64,000 nt of DNA from Desulfobacterales bacterium. Its GTDB lineage: Bacteria; Desulfobacterota; Desulfobacteria; Desulfobacterales; JALSRD01. The DNA is taken from positions 23,088 to 87,087 of the forward strand of contig JALSRD010000011.1 of the NCBI GenBank assembly GCA_026984935.1. Direction: 5' to 3'. A model generated the notes under the pieces. It was not told the DNA's origin and ran no database searches. It saw nothing but the letters and a program-made list of their open reading frames with translations. The stretch's first letter is position 1; each line of letters begins with the position of its first letter. Shown here in pieces: positions 11,560 through 22,935 of the stretch. The position numbers and the translations under genes were made by a program.

Positions 11560-11982
11560 TCAGCCGGTGGGGATCAGTCCCAGTACCCCGGTCAGCACAA
11601 TGAACCCGCAAATCAGCGCCAGCAGCCCGTAAAATCGATCGCCCTCTTTGAAAAGTACTGCCGAGGAAAGGAAAAGCGCGGGTACGACTGAAAAAACACC
11701 CAGCGAGATGCCAAAGGCAGACATGCCATCCCCAGTTGTCAGATGCGAAAAATACCAGTGCCCCATGGGCAGTGCACCGGTGATGCCCTGCCAGATCCGG
11801 GCGGGGGAATCGCCTCTCCACACCGAGGAAATCCAGTAAGAAGCGGGCGCGAAGTTGTGCCGGGTCGTAAAGGCGATAACCGACCCGAAAACGACGATCA
11901 GACATCCCAGCATCACGCCCCAGTAGATAATTTGTCCATAGATCAGACCGGCAAAAGGAACTTTCAGCTTTTCACCCGGCAT
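11560..11982 (-). CDS. small membrane partner of a TauE/SafE permease (cassette 1)
   Basis: This is a 140-residue membrane protein with about three membrane helices (about 14-38, 88-110 and 116-138) and a loop of about 50 residues after the first. It shares the start pattern VPFxGxxYGxI with the 150-residue protein at 14224-14676, and both follow a TauE-type permease gene, so the pair is homologous. Small proteins of this kind beside TauE/SafE permeases have been grouped as DUF1634, but I cannot confirm the family by eye. The ATG at 11982 has GGAGG four bases upstream. It is the last gene of cassette 1, 24 bases after the permease gene. The function is unknown; it is inferred to be a permease subunit. 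Confidence 0.75.
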   Translation of the reverse strand: MPGEKLKVPFAGLIYGQIIYWGVMLGCLIVVFGSVIAFTTRHNFAPASYWISSVWRGDSPARIWQGITGALPMGHWYFSHLTTGDGMSAFGISLGVFSVVPALFLSSAVLFKEGDRFYGLLALICGFIVLTGVLGLIPTG

Positions 11983-12006
11983 ATTTCCTCCCAATGATCG
12001 AATTTG

Positions 12007-13104
12007 TTATCCCACCAGCGGAATATGTATCCCGAACGCCCCTCCCACACCCCGGGCAATCAGCTTCAGGGAGGAGAGCACGAGGATGACAATCAGGATT
12101 TTGCGCACGAAACCGGCCCGGATGCGGATGAGCAGATGTGCACCCAGGATTCCACCCACCACCTGTCCCAGAAGCCACGGGGCCACGACGATCGCAATCA
12201 GGGCGCCGTAGGTGATGTATGTCCAGATGGCGGTGGCGTTGCTGATGGCCAAAAGGACCCCACTGCACGCCGCGGCGATTTTCACCGGCGCCATCATGAC
12301 GAGATTCAAAGTAGCGGTGAGAAAGGCGCCGCCCCCCATACCGAAAAAGCCTCCGATGAAGCCCAGCAGGATAAAAATCAGGGCGCCCGGAAGCGCTCTG
12401 ACCAGCTGGTAGTCAACGATCTTTCCCAGGGAGCTTTCCCAGTAAGACCCGTTGAGCCCGAGTTTCACAGAAAGTGCGTCAATATGTTCCGGTTCGGGAT
12501 ACTCTGTCTTGCCCCCTCCGGTGAGCAGAAAATAGGCGATCACCAGCATGAGGATCCCCAGTGACAGGCGCACCATCCCATCGCCGACAGCCCCCAGGGC
12601 ATCGTGCAGATAAATGGCGCAGACACTCCCGGCAAGTGCGCCCACCGTAATGGGCACGCCGCAGAAGAACACGACTCTCAGGTTGGCCAGACGGCTCTTC
12701 ATGAAGGGCCCCGATGAAATCAGCCCGCTGAACATGGCGACCACCAGGCCCGTGGCCCGTATGACCAGGCTGTCCATGGAGGTGAAGCCGAGCATGATGG
12801 GGGTGAAAATCACGCCTCCGCCAATGCCTGCAACCACCGCGATAATCGCAATGGCGGTGCTGATCAGAAAGGATCCGGCAATGATCAGCCACATGGACGT
12901 GGGGGTCAGGTCCTGAGTTCCCTGTACCTTCGAAAACACGGCCATGAGAAGATAGCCGCCGAGGATGAGGAGAATCAGCAAAGTCAATTCCGGAACACTG
13001 GTCACAATGCGTTTCAGCGTGCCCTTGCTCCGCCGTTGCTTGCCTGGTTTGGCATCTGCTTCCTTTTCCTCTGAAACAGCCGAATCCAGCTCTGCAGGCG
13101 CCAT
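12007..13104 (-). CDS. TauE/SafE-family membrane permease (cassette 1)
   Basis: This is a 365-residue polytopic membrane protein of the TauE/SafE (DUF81) family, which exports or imports sulfite, sulfoacetate or related organosulfonates. After a charged cytoplasmic tail of about 40 residues there are about eight membrane helices. The family's paired glycine-rich segments are present (AGIGGGVIFTPIMLGF and GFIGGFFGMGGGAFLTATL). A sizeable loop between the halves carries TEYPEPEHIDALSVKLGLNG. The ATG at 13104 has AGGAGG upstream. It is homologous to the permease at 14673-15650. The substrate cannot be read from the sequence. Confidence 0.9.
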   Translation of the reverse strand: MAPAELDSAVSEEKEADAKPGKQRRSKGTLKRIVTSVPELTLLILLILGGYLLMAVFSKVQGTQDLTPTSMWLIIAGSFLISTAIAIIAVVAGIGGGVIFTPIMLGFTSMDSLVIRATGLVVAMFSGLISSGPFMKSRLANLRVVFFCGVPITVGALAGSVCAIYLHDALGAVGDGMVRLSLGILMLVIAYFLLTGGGKTEYPEPEHIDALSVKLGLNGSYWESSLGKIVDYQLVRALPGALIFILLGFIGGFFGMGGGAFLTATLNLVMMAPVKIAAACSGVLLAISNATAIWTYITYGALIAIVVAPWLLGQVVGGILGAHLLIRIRAGFVRKILIVILVLSSLKLIARGVGGAFGIHIPLVG

Positions 13105-13204
13105 ATGCTTTGTCCCTCCTTCTCGGTTTGGCATGTCTGGTAAACAACAGCATCCGTGTACGCGTAACCTTAGGTCAGCAGCCGGAAGAGATGCGGCCCA
13201 ATCG

Positions 13205-14014
13205 TCAACTCACGTAGTCTTCTCTGTGCTTTGCACCCACATACACCTCCTTTACACCGTCCACGGATTTGGCAATTGCCTCCATGTCCCGAATGAGATC
13301 CTTGCCTTCGACCAGTACCGCCGTTGTGTGAATCTTCACGACCCCTTTGGCGGCGACGACATCGACATCCGGCCTGAGATCCATCAGGGCGGCTTTCACC
13401 TGGGTGGCGATGGCGATGTCTTCCAGGGCCTGCTGGGACTCCGGCGTGGTTTCAAAAGTTTTGCGGGCCACGGTCTTGCAAATCACATCGGCGGCATCAT
13501 CCGGGGTCATGTTCCCGAGGTGGATGACCAGGTCGTAGAGGCTGGGATCCTGGATATCGATGCCGTACAGATGCTGGCTCCACTTCCTGCGCCCTTCATC
13601 ATCCTGCCGGATTTTCCGCAAGGCTTCCTTTCTTGAAATACCCTCACGTTCCGCCACGTTTTTGACGCGTTCGTCAAGGTTGACGATAATGCGCACTTTC
13701 AGCACGTGCGGGATGTCTTTTACAAAAAAATGGCCCGCCAGCCCGCAGTAAACCACATCGTCCTTTCTGAAATGTTTGAGAATGGCGGACCAAATGAAAG
13801 TGATGTATTTTTCCTTCTGGTATCCCATACGTTCGAGGATGGACGGCGCGTCCTTGATGGCGTGGTTCAGTTTGATTTCGGGGACGTTAAACTCTTTGGA
13901 TGCTTCCAGAAGCACCTCGCGCGAAAGGCACTCGTACATAAGGGTTGAGCTGACGTTTTCCGAAATCTCTTTGCCTTTGCTGTATACGTCTCTGGATATG
14001 GTGATAATTGACAT
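13205..14014 (-). CDS. cytidylate-kinase-like protein with C-terminal BON-like domain (cassette 1)
   Basis: This is a 269-residue protein. Residues 1-190 resemble the cytidylate-kinase-like family (AAA_26): start MSIITISRD, a LID-like RRKWSQHLYGID and DPSLYDLVIHLGNM. The nucleotide loop, usually GSGGREIA in this family, here reads YSKGKEIS and lacks the first glycine. Residues of about 200-269 look like a BON domain (AALMDLRPDVDVVAAKGVVK and a GVKEVYV ending), which in other proteins binds membranes or ligands. The ATG at 14014 has GGAGG seven bases upstream. The same-length homologue at 16064-16873 sits in the same position in cassette 2. Nucleotide binding by this variant is unproven; a regulatory role on the adjacent permease is inferred. 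Confidence 0.82.
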   Translation of the reverse strand: MSIITISRDVYSKGKEISENVSSTLMYECLSREVLLEASKEFNVPEIKLNHAIKDAPSILERMGYQKEKYITFIWSAILKHFRKDDVVYCGLAGHFFVKDIPHVLKVRIIVNLDERVKNVAEREGISRKEALRKIRQDDEGRRKWSQHLYGIDIQDPSLYDLVIHLGNMTPDDAADVICKTVARKTFETTPESQQALEDIAIATQVKAALMDLRPDVDVVAAKGVVKIHTTAVLVEGKDLIRDMEAIAKSVDGVKEVYVGAKHREDYVS

Positions 14015-14223
14015 AATGAGACCTCCTGATATGATAGCCGGTAGCCAATAAAAAGTCTTTCTTCTATCCTTTTTTGCGGATGCACGCAAGCGGTTTTGTC
14101 GCCAGAGGTTATTTAAGGCCCTTTGAGGCCGTCAGGCGGGATCCATCACCATGGTGGATTCTTCTGGTATGCCAGGGGATGGCGCCGACCCGCTTTGGCC
14201 GTGGAATCATCTTTTTCGCGACC

Positions 14224-14676
14224 CTAGCGGAGGGCGATGACACCTGTGGCGGCCAGCGTCAGAATGATTGCAATGATCAGTGCCAGAATGGTGAAAAGAC
14301 CCCGTTTGTACAGCAGAACCTCTTTTTTGCGGAACATGGATACAAACATGCCCCAGACGCCGATGACACCGCCATAGCAGGCGATCACCAGGCCGATCAT
14401 TGAAATTTCATCCCCGTCGATACGTTGCCTGAGGAACCAGTAGTGTTGCGGCATGCGCGAGAACACAGAGTCCCGGGCCCAGATGGCACGCTCTCCCATT
14501 CCGGCAAAAAAGTCTTTCAGGAACGCAGGTTCAGTGATTACACCGCCTCCGGCGACAAACCCGACAACCAGGCCTGCGACGGCGATAGCCATGCCGGCAA
14601 TCGTGATCCAGGCGGAGATTTCACCGTAGACGATGCCCTCGAACGGTACATCCGGTTGCAGGGTTTTTTTCTTCAT
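14224..14676 (-). CDS. small membrane partner of a TauE/SafE permease (cassette 2)
   Basis: This is a 150-residue membrane protein homologous to the one at 11560-11982. It has VPFEGIVYGEIS near the start, a first helix at about 22-44, a soluble loop with MPQHYWFLRQRIDGDEIS, and two further helices at about 94-113 and 125-146. Its ATG overlaps the permease stop by four bases (ATGA), so translation is coupled and the two products probably act together. No catalytic residues are evident. The function is unknown. Confidence 0.78.
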   Translation of the reverse strand: MKKKTLQPDVPFEGIVYGEISAWITIAGMAIAVAGLVVGFVAGGGVITEPAFLKDFFAGMGERAIWARDSVFSRMPQHYWFLRQRIDGDEISMIGLVIACYGGVIGVWGMFVSMFRKKEVLLYKRGLFTILALIIAIILTLAATGVIALR

Positions 14677-15650
14677 AGCAGACTCAGCCCGGTGATCACC
14701 AACTTGGTTCCGGTGCCCATCATGATGGCGATCAAGACGTAACGGATGATGCGGGGCTTTACCTTGACCGCAATGCGGGAACCGATTTCAGCACCGAAAA
14801 TCAAACCCGCAATGGTCGGCACGGCATAGACCGGAAAAATGGAATTCGACATGAGGTAGGGGAATACCGCTGCCGTGTCACCGATGCTGATGATGACGGC
14901 GCTGGTGGCCGCGGCAACCTTGAGCGGCACCAGCATGACGAAGTTGAAAAGCGGTGTGATGGCCCATCCTGCACCCAGGCCGAGTGTGCCGGAAATGAAG
15001 CCGACCACACAGACAACCAGCGCTCCCACCAGGCTGCGGGTGACGCGGTAGCCGATGGGCTGTTTGAGCGGCTGCTTGAACGATGCTTCCCAGTACGCCA
15101 TGTCCAGCCCGAGCCTGCGCGTAAAGCGGTCTACCCGCATGACTTCGGGGTATGCGGTCCCTTTGACCAGCAGGTACATCATGCCCACCGCCATGACGAT
15201 AACACCCAGTGTGAGCTTGATGACGGCAATGCCGGTGTCTCCGAACCGGCGGGTGATTGTCAGTCCGAACAGTGCCCCGACAACGGCGAAAAGCGTGTAG
15301 CAACTCCCCAAAAAGAGCACCAGCCGGATATTCGCAATTCCCCGGCGCAGATAGCGGCGGGCCCCGATCCGCGTTCCGCAGACCGCGGCCAGCAGCCCGG
15401 TGGCCCTCACGATGTCCGGATGGATGGATGTAAACCCCAAAAACAAGGTGGTGAACAGGACACCGCCGCCGGTACCGGCGATAATGGATATCGTCCCTAT
15501 GGCGGTGCAGGCCAGAAAGACGAGAAAAGCGAAAAGCAGTGGCGAGATAGCGGACACGGGACCAGGTACGGCTGCCGAGACCGTGCTTACATCCAATAGG
15601 AAAAGGCCGGCTGCCATGGCGATCAGAACGATGTGTTTTCTGACCCGCAT
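14673..15650 (-). CDS. TauE/SafE-family membrane permease (cassette 2)
   Basis: This is a 325-residue TauE/SafE-family permease with an N-terminal signal-like helix and about eight membrane segments. The duplicated motifs read AGTGGGVLFTTLFLGFTSI and GFISGTLGLGAGWAITPLF. The second half aligns with the cassette 1 permease, including YWEASF versus YWESSL and the AAATSAVIIS segment. The ATG at 15650 is preceded by GGAG. It is coupled to the small membrane protein gene by a four-base overlap. Upstream, a 260-bp mobile element separates it from the cassette's kinase-like gene. Confidence 0.9.
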   Translation of the reverse strand: MRVRKHIVLIAMAAGLFLLDVSTVSAAVPGPVSAISPLLFAFLVFLACTAIGTISIIAGTGGGVLFTTLFLGFTSIHPDIVRATGLLAAVCGTRIGARRYLRRGIANIRLVLFLGSCYTLFAVVGALFGLTITRRFGDTGIAVIKLTLGVIVMAVGMMYLLVKGTAYPEVMRVDRFTRRLGLDMAYWEASFKQPLKQPIGYRVTRSLVGALVVCVVGFISGTLGLGAGWAITPLFNFVMLVPLKVAAATSAVIISIGDTAAVFPYLMSNSIFPVYAVPTIAGLIFGAEIGSRIAVKVKPRIIRYVLIAIMMGTGTKLVITGLSLL

Positions 15651-15757
15651 GCTATCTCCGTCTGTGTTCGCGGCTGCTTTGAGCGTCTCGAAAAATCAGG
15701 AAATCCGGCTGACAAGCAGTGCAATTGGCGGCGCTGCTGAAAATGCTCTATATTTAT

Positions 15758-16017
15758 ACCTGAATCTTGCACAGACAATTTTGAAAACTTATAAAATTGT
15801 AATGTTATCTCATGGTTGTCTATGGATGCAGCCCGATAATTTTCAGCGTCATTGGTATGTTCGGAAACCTTCCATTTTGATTTCAAAATTGTCTGCCCTG
15901 CGGGAGCGCCGATTTTACCGCATCGACTGTGTCGCAGGGCATTTGCGTTCTGTATACTACAGCTGCATGCCCTGCGCCTTGTATAGGCGGCAAACGCGAC
16001 GCTTGCAAAACTCAGGT
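15758..16017. mobile_element. MITE-like element, copy 1
   Basis: This is a 260-bp non-coding element almost identical to 24575-24832 (about 15 differences by eye). Its ends are inverted: ACCTGAATCTTGCA on the left, and on the right the reverse complement of ACCTGAGTTTTGCA. It is flanked by TAT on both sides (15755-15757 and 16018-16020), a candidate 3-bp target duplication. An internal 14-bp perfect inverted repeat pairs 15773-15786 with 15881-15894, and TGCCCTGC pairs with GCAGGGCA further on, so the element can fold. It sits in the gap between the kinase-like gene and the TauE gene of cassette 2. No transposase is encoded; it must be mobilised in trans. Confidence 0.8.
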
Positions 16018-16063
16018 TATAGTTTAGGCATCTTCGAGATTTTCGGGGCTTTTTGGGCGCCCA

Positions 16064-16873
16064 TCAATCATAGTGGCGTACGACATGGCCGGTCTCAACT
16101 GCAACATCCCCGACGCCCGGGACAGACCCGGCAATTCTGATGATTTCGCTGCACAGTTCCGCCTCTCTGGACTCCTCGATGTCCGTCTTGATATGCACGT
16201 GGCCGTTTTGGGCAGACACGTCGATGTCGGGCTTGGTTTCCACCAGGGCGGCTTTGACGCGCGCGGCAAGGGCCAGATCTTCGAGCCTGCGCCGGGATTC
16301 TGTCGTGGTTTGAAAGCGTTTGAGGCGGATCGTTTGGCAGATAATCTCGACCGCCTCATCGACGGAAAGGCCGGCGATGTTGAGCACCATGTCGTAAAGG
16401 CTGGGGTCCCACGTGTCGATTCCGTACAGGTGCTGGCTCCATCGCCTGCGGTCATTATCCTCCCGTTTGATAATGAGAGCGGCGTTTTTGGGGCCGATGG
16501 CTTCGCGTTCAGTCAGGGTGCGGACGCGTTCCTCCAGGCTGGTGATGATGCGAATCTTGAGGCCGTGGGATACCCCCTGGATGAAGAAGTGGCCGGCCAG
16601 ACCATGATAAACAATGTTGTCCCTGCGCAAAATTTCCAGCAAGGTCGCCTGAAAAAAGGCCAGATAGCGCTCGCGTCCGAAAAGGAAATGGTCGGAGAAG
16701 GATGGCGCATCGTGGATGGCGCGCATGATCTTGGCATCGTGGATATTGAAATTCTTGGCCGTGTCAAACAAAACTTCCCTGGCGATACACGCGTAGCCAA
16801 GCTTTTGGGCAACCTGGATGGCAACTTCCCTGCCCCGGCTGAAGGGGCGCCGGGATATCGTGATGATGGACAT
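16064..16873 (-). CDS. cytidylate-kinase-like protein with C-terminal BON-like domain (cassette 2)
   Basis: This is a 269-residue protein, the same length as its homologue at 13205-14014 and alignable throughout. It starts MSIITISRRPFSRGREVA, where the kinase family normally has GSGGREIA, so the loop is again missing the first glycine. It then has NIVYHGLAGHFFIQG, RRRWSQHLYGID, DPSLYDMVLNIAGLS and a BON-like tail with a GVGDVAVETG ending. The ATG at 16873 has a GGAGGG some 12 bases upstream, rather far. A longer frame to 16915 exists but lacks similarity. It is the first gene of cassette 2. The role is inferred only from domain and context. Confidence 0.82.
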   Translation of the reverse strand: MSIITISRRPFSRGREVAIQVAQKLGYACIAREVLFDTAKNFNIHDAKIMRAIHDAPSFSDHFLFGRERYLAFFQATLLEILRRDNIVYHGLAGHFFIQGVSHGLKIRIITSLEERVRTLTEREAIGPKNAALIIKREDNDRRRWSQHLYGIDTWDPSLYDMVLNIAGLSVDEAVEIICQTIRLKRFQTTTESRRRLEDLALAARVKAALVETKPDIDVSAQNGHVHIKTDIEESREAELCSEIIRIAGSVPGVGDVAVETGHVVRHYD

Positions 16874-17562
16874 GGCCGCTGGCACCCTCCTTTCAGTTAC
16901 TTTTCCGAGGCGCAACTGTTGAAAAGGCGGGGGGCCGCATGGTATGGCGCCGAGGTTTTCCGGCGCTGCAGCCCGGACTGGTTGTGCGCCTTCCCGTCAA
17001 AAAGTCAAGGCCAAGCTATTCCTTCCAAAAGCCATCCGGTGCGATGCCGGCGGCACTTTCTGCGGTCAGTTAGCAACAAGGCAACACGTGGCAACTGAAA
17101 ACTAAAAAGCGCACTTTGACCCTTAGTAAACGCAGCACTTATCAGAACTGAAGTCAAGAAGATTTTCCAAATTTTCGATGAAGCCGGCAATTGAATGCAT
17201 GCTTTCATCGGCTGTGCCGGAAAAGATGATGTGGGCCTGTTCTGCAAAGGATCGGCTGCGGCAGTTTTTCTGCCCGGATCGTTAAAGCCGGTGCGCTGCA
17301 ACCATGCCTGTGGATCAGGCATTCGCAACTGGCAGCGGAAAGCGGAAGGTGCGATACCCTTGGTCGTCTGGCTCGGAAATGCGGTGGTGCAGCGAAACTT
17401 TCCAGGGCGTCAGTCCGGTCAGGCGAAGCATGGCCGGCAAGGCGCAGCGATTTCGGCAGATCGGCAATCCGCCGCAGTCTGCGCAACGCGTCCGGATGCC
17501 ATGGCGACTGGACGGATGAAAACCATGGCACTTTGAAAATGCCCGCTTGCGTTGGGGGGGGG
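16874..17562. other. intergenic stretch, possibly decayed coding sequence
   Basis: These 689 bases lie between the STAS gene and the cassette 2 kinase-like gene. Short minus-strand frames (about 17005-17531) have some codon-like character spread over two phases, as expected of a decayed gene, but none matches a family I recognise. Nothing else is supported. Confidence 0.3.
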
Positions 17563-17913
17563 TCAGTTGCCGGACGGGGTGTTGAAGCTCTGCAGCGCTT
17601 TCTTGTGACAGGAAAACAGCTCGATCTGCTTGTGCAGGCGCAACATCATGAAGGGGCGTTGGATATGCCGCTGCAGGCCGGCCAGTTTGACATCGCCGCC
17701 TTTGGCCCTGCAGCGTGCGACAAACTTAAAAATCGTGCTCATCCCGAAGCTGTCGATAAACCGGACTCTTGCAAGATCGACAATGACCCGCGGTGCCGGA
17801 TCGCCGGAGCGGAAATTGACCAGCCGGCGAATCGAAGCCGGGTTGCTGGCTACCAGGTAGCCGGAGAGGCGAATGGTCACCACGCCTGCGCTTGTTTCTT
17901 CATCTAGCAGCAT
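17563..17913 (-). CDS. STAS-domain protein (anti-sigma-factor antagonist-like)
   Basis: This is a 116-residue single STAS domain: early strand GVVTIRLSGYLVAS, then PRVIVDLARVRFIDSFGMS, where the serine of DSFG occupies the site phosphorylated in SpoIIAA-like antagonists, then a basic helix region (KFVARCRAKGG). Such proteins act in partner-switching with kinase-type anti-sigma factors or as modules beside transporters. No partner kinase or phosphatase is adjacent, so its target is unknown. An AGAGGA ribosome site is upstream of the ATG at 17913. Confidence 0.85.
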   Translation of the reverse strand: MLLDEETSAGVVTIRLSGYLVASNPASIRRLVNFRSGDPAPRVIVDLARVRFIDSFGMSTIFKFVARCRAKGGDVKLAGLQRHIQRPFMMLRLHKQIELFSCHKKALQSFNTPSGN

Positions 17914-18411
17914 GATCGTCGGTCCTCTTTAAACGCCCATTTCACGCCTGTCAACAGGAAATTCGCGGTGGTTTTAAAAAATATCAGCTGCAAGAAACGG
18001 GCCGATGTGCTTCGGCTGCGGCTGCACTTTTGCATAGGTGCGCTGCAGAACCTTCAGAATTGTTTCGGGCATCCATCGGGCAGGCCTCCCGGGTACGGGT
18101 ATTACCTGTGCAGACGCACTTAAAAATTAATTGTTACAACAGGTTGTATCTCACATGGGAAATTTGGCATCAGGCGGTTTCGGTTCTGGCAGGAATCGTA
18201 GGGGCGCAACGAAAAGGGGCTTTGGGCGACCACGGCGGTTTGCAGGAGCCGGAAGGGGGGTACAAATTTTTGGAAAAATATACCACAATGTTGGGAAAAA
18301 CTTTTCCGCTTCTGATCTGCACAACCTTTTGGACCGTCGGCCTTCCTGCGTTTGAAAGCAGTATGCGGGGGTTTTTCGGATTGCAGCGAAGGCGCGTTGC
18401 GCATTCGATTT
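17914..18411. other. intergenic stretch with nothing recognisable
   Basis: These 498 bases lie between the STAS gene start and the stop of the gene at 18412. No supported gene, repeat or terminator was found. An AT-rich patch near 18120-18150 could hold a promoter, but no good -35/-10 pair is present. Confidence 0.4.
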
Positions 18412-18681
18412 TCAGGCCATCGCCGGGCGGGCGGTTCGATGGCCGGAGGCGCAGCGGATGTTTTCGAGATACGCAAGAAAGTGGTCGATGGCCTTTTGAG
18501 GGGTGGCAAATTTGTCCACCAGCGCGTGGGGTGTACGGCCGCGAACTTCCGTTCTGATGAATCCGTCCAGAGCGGCTTCCATGAAAGCGGCATAGTGCGT
18601 CTGGGAGGTCTGACGGAAAAAGCACCTGAGAATGGCTTCAATCAAGATCGGCAGGCTCTCAAGTTCGTGTACAGCAGACAT
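18412..18681 (-). CDS. hypothetical protein, second gene of a coupled pair
   Basis: This is an 89-residue protein of unknown function, mostly helical by composition (PILIEAILRCFFRQTSQTHY, KAIDHFLAYLENIRC). It has no signal peptide and no known motif. Its ATG at 18681 overlaps the stop of the preceding gene (TGATG), and an AAAGGAGG ribosome site lies just upstream inside that gene. This translational coupling is the main reason to believe both frames are real and that their products work together. Confidence 0.6.
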   Translation of the reverse strand: MSAVHELESLPILIEAILRCFFRQTSQTHYAAFMEAALDGFIRTEVRGRTPHALVDKFATPQKAIDHFLAYLENIRCASGHRTARPAMA

Positions 18682-19010
18682 CACGCCTCCTTTAAAGTGC
18701 TTGATTTGGCCGTCGCATCCTCAAGGCCGGCAGCATCTTCTCCCCGGCAGGCCTTGGCAAGCCGAAAAATGCGGCTGTCCAGCGTCAGGCAGTGCCATCC
18801 GAAGCGGTCCAGGCGCCGGTTCAGCTGTTTGGGCGTCATTTGGGGATTGTCCTGCAGAAAGCTCTTCAAGCTCCAGAATACGCCTGGAATCTGCCCGCTT
18901 TCAATCCCTGCGCGACGCAGGTTTCTGATCAAAAAAACCTCCGGCCGGCTGAACCGGCGTGCAGCCGGGAAAAACGGCCGACGGATTTGCATGTCCAGGA
19001 TGCGACGCAT
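18681..19010 (-). CDS. hypothetical protein, first gene of a coupled pair
   Basis: This is a 109-residue basic protein of unknown function. The middle segment (MTPKQLNRRLDRFGW) reads like a short helical, possibly nucleic-acid-binding, region, but no standard helix-turn-helix is certain. An alternative ATG lies six codons in. It ends with the ribosome site of the next gene. The pair has no recognisable neighbours that would suggest a role. Confidence 0.55.
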   Translation of the reverse strand: MRRILDMQIRRPFFPAARRFSRPEVFLIRNLRRAGIESGQIPGVFWSLKSFLQDNPQMTPKQLNRRLDRFGWHCLTLDSRIFRLAKACRGEDAAGLEDATAKSSTLKEA

Positions 19011-19242
19011 TTACAGCCTTTCGACGGATAGCAGGTGCCCTTTGCATGCCTGATCTTCAGGAAAGCATCAAACGTGCCAAAACGCCAAGCGTTCTAAAAA
19101 TCAAATCAAAACTGTAAGTTGCGAAGACAGGGGATTTCGTCGGGATGAAAAATCCGGAAGGAAATGGGAAATTTTAAGAATTGCATTACATATTTTGCTG
19201 GCAGGGATTACCCAGGCGGGTCGTTGGCCAGCCTAGAGGGCT

Positions 19243-19497
19243 TCAGTCGTTTTCGTCCTCGTCCGGAACCGGGTCGTAGCCGCTGCTGCCCCAGGGATGG
19301 CAACGCAGCACCCGCTTTACGGCCAGCCATCCGCCGCGCAGCACGCCGAAGCGTTCGATGGCCTCCGCAGCGTACTGCGAACAGGTGGGGATGTGCCGGC
19401 AGTGGGGTCCGGTCAACGGCGATACCAGCACCTGGTAAGCGCGTACTAGGTACACCGCCGTACGGCGCGTGAAGGCCGGCAAGTGCGGATCTTTCAT
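19243..19497 (-). CDS. yidD: membrane protein insertion efficiency factor YidD
   Basis: This is an 84-residue YidD-family protein, which helps YidC insert proteins into the inner membrane. It carries the family's conserved core: [48 protein letters not shown] and GYDPVP. The length is typical. It usually neighbours rnpA, rpmH and yidC, none of which is here, so it is a detached copy. An acidic tail (DEDEND) ends the protein. Confidence 0.93.
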   Translation of the reverse strand: MKDPHLPAFTRRTAVYLVRAYQVLVSPLTGPHCRHIPTCSQYAAEAIERFGVLRGGWLAVKRVLRCHPWGSSGYDPVPDEDEND

Positions 19498-19544
19498 AGG
19501 CCTTGCTCTCTTGCGGCCGCAAATTGCGGTCCGCTTAGCGCTGC

Positions 19545-19892
19545 TTAGAAGGTGATGAGTTCAAAGCCTTCCTCTCGGTAGCGGGTCAGGCTCGGATGGC
19601 CTGACATTTCATCCAGCAGGGTAAATCCCAGCTCCCGGGCTGCTGCCAGGGTGCCCAGTTTGTTTGAGCAGGCCTTACAGATGCCTTCGATCAGACCGGC
19701 GGCCTTGGCTTTTTGCCACAGCGCATGCAGGAAATGCTCTTTGCTTTCCAGCTCCGGAAGCAGCTTTGTCGCCGCTCCTTCGATGATGATTCGGGCCACA
19801 TGGCCCTTGGTGTGCATTTCCAGGGCGTTTAGCAGGACGTGAATGAAACACATGGGGTCGCCGTTGAACACCACCAAAGCATACTTTTTCAT
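19545..19892 (-). CDS. DsrE-family protein
   Basis: This is a 115-residue protein of the DsrE/DsrF-like fold: [34 protein letters not shown] and a C-terminal [13 protein letters not shown]. The cysteine pair in the CKACS segment and the MC near the start are candidate sulfur-carrying residues. Family members relay persulfide sulfur or act as small redox subunits in the cytoplasm. It stands alone, 21 bases downstream of the uvrA stop and on the same strand, and is not next to dsr genes. Confidence 0.85.
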   Translation of the reverse strand: MKKYALVVFNGDPMCFIHVLLNALEMHTKGHVARIIIEGAATKLLPELESKEHFLHALWQKAKAAGLIEGICKACSNKLGTLAAARELGFTLLDEMSGHPSLTRYREEGFELITF

Positions 19893-19913
19893 GGGTTCCT
19901 CCTCTTTTGGTTT

Positions 19914-22820
<2,907 letters not shown>

Positions 22821-22935
22821 CTGGTGTAAATCCATTAAATTGGGGCCAAAAAGCATTTGATGCCCTGGCCCGCTGCAAAGGTTCGGTATCGATGAAGGCG
22901 TTATGGCGCAGGGTGACAGGTTGCGGAGGAATCAC

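Noticed and set aside
15623..15886. Short frame conserved between the two repeat copies (SKWKVSEHTNDA and onward)
   Set aside because: Its conservation follows from the MITE itself; upstream and downstream parts differ and there is no ribosome site.
17005..17531. Possible decayed gene on the minus strand
   Set aside because: Fragments in two phases look faintly coding, and a resemblance to iron-alcohol-dehydrogenase ends was considered, but the alignment was too poor to report.
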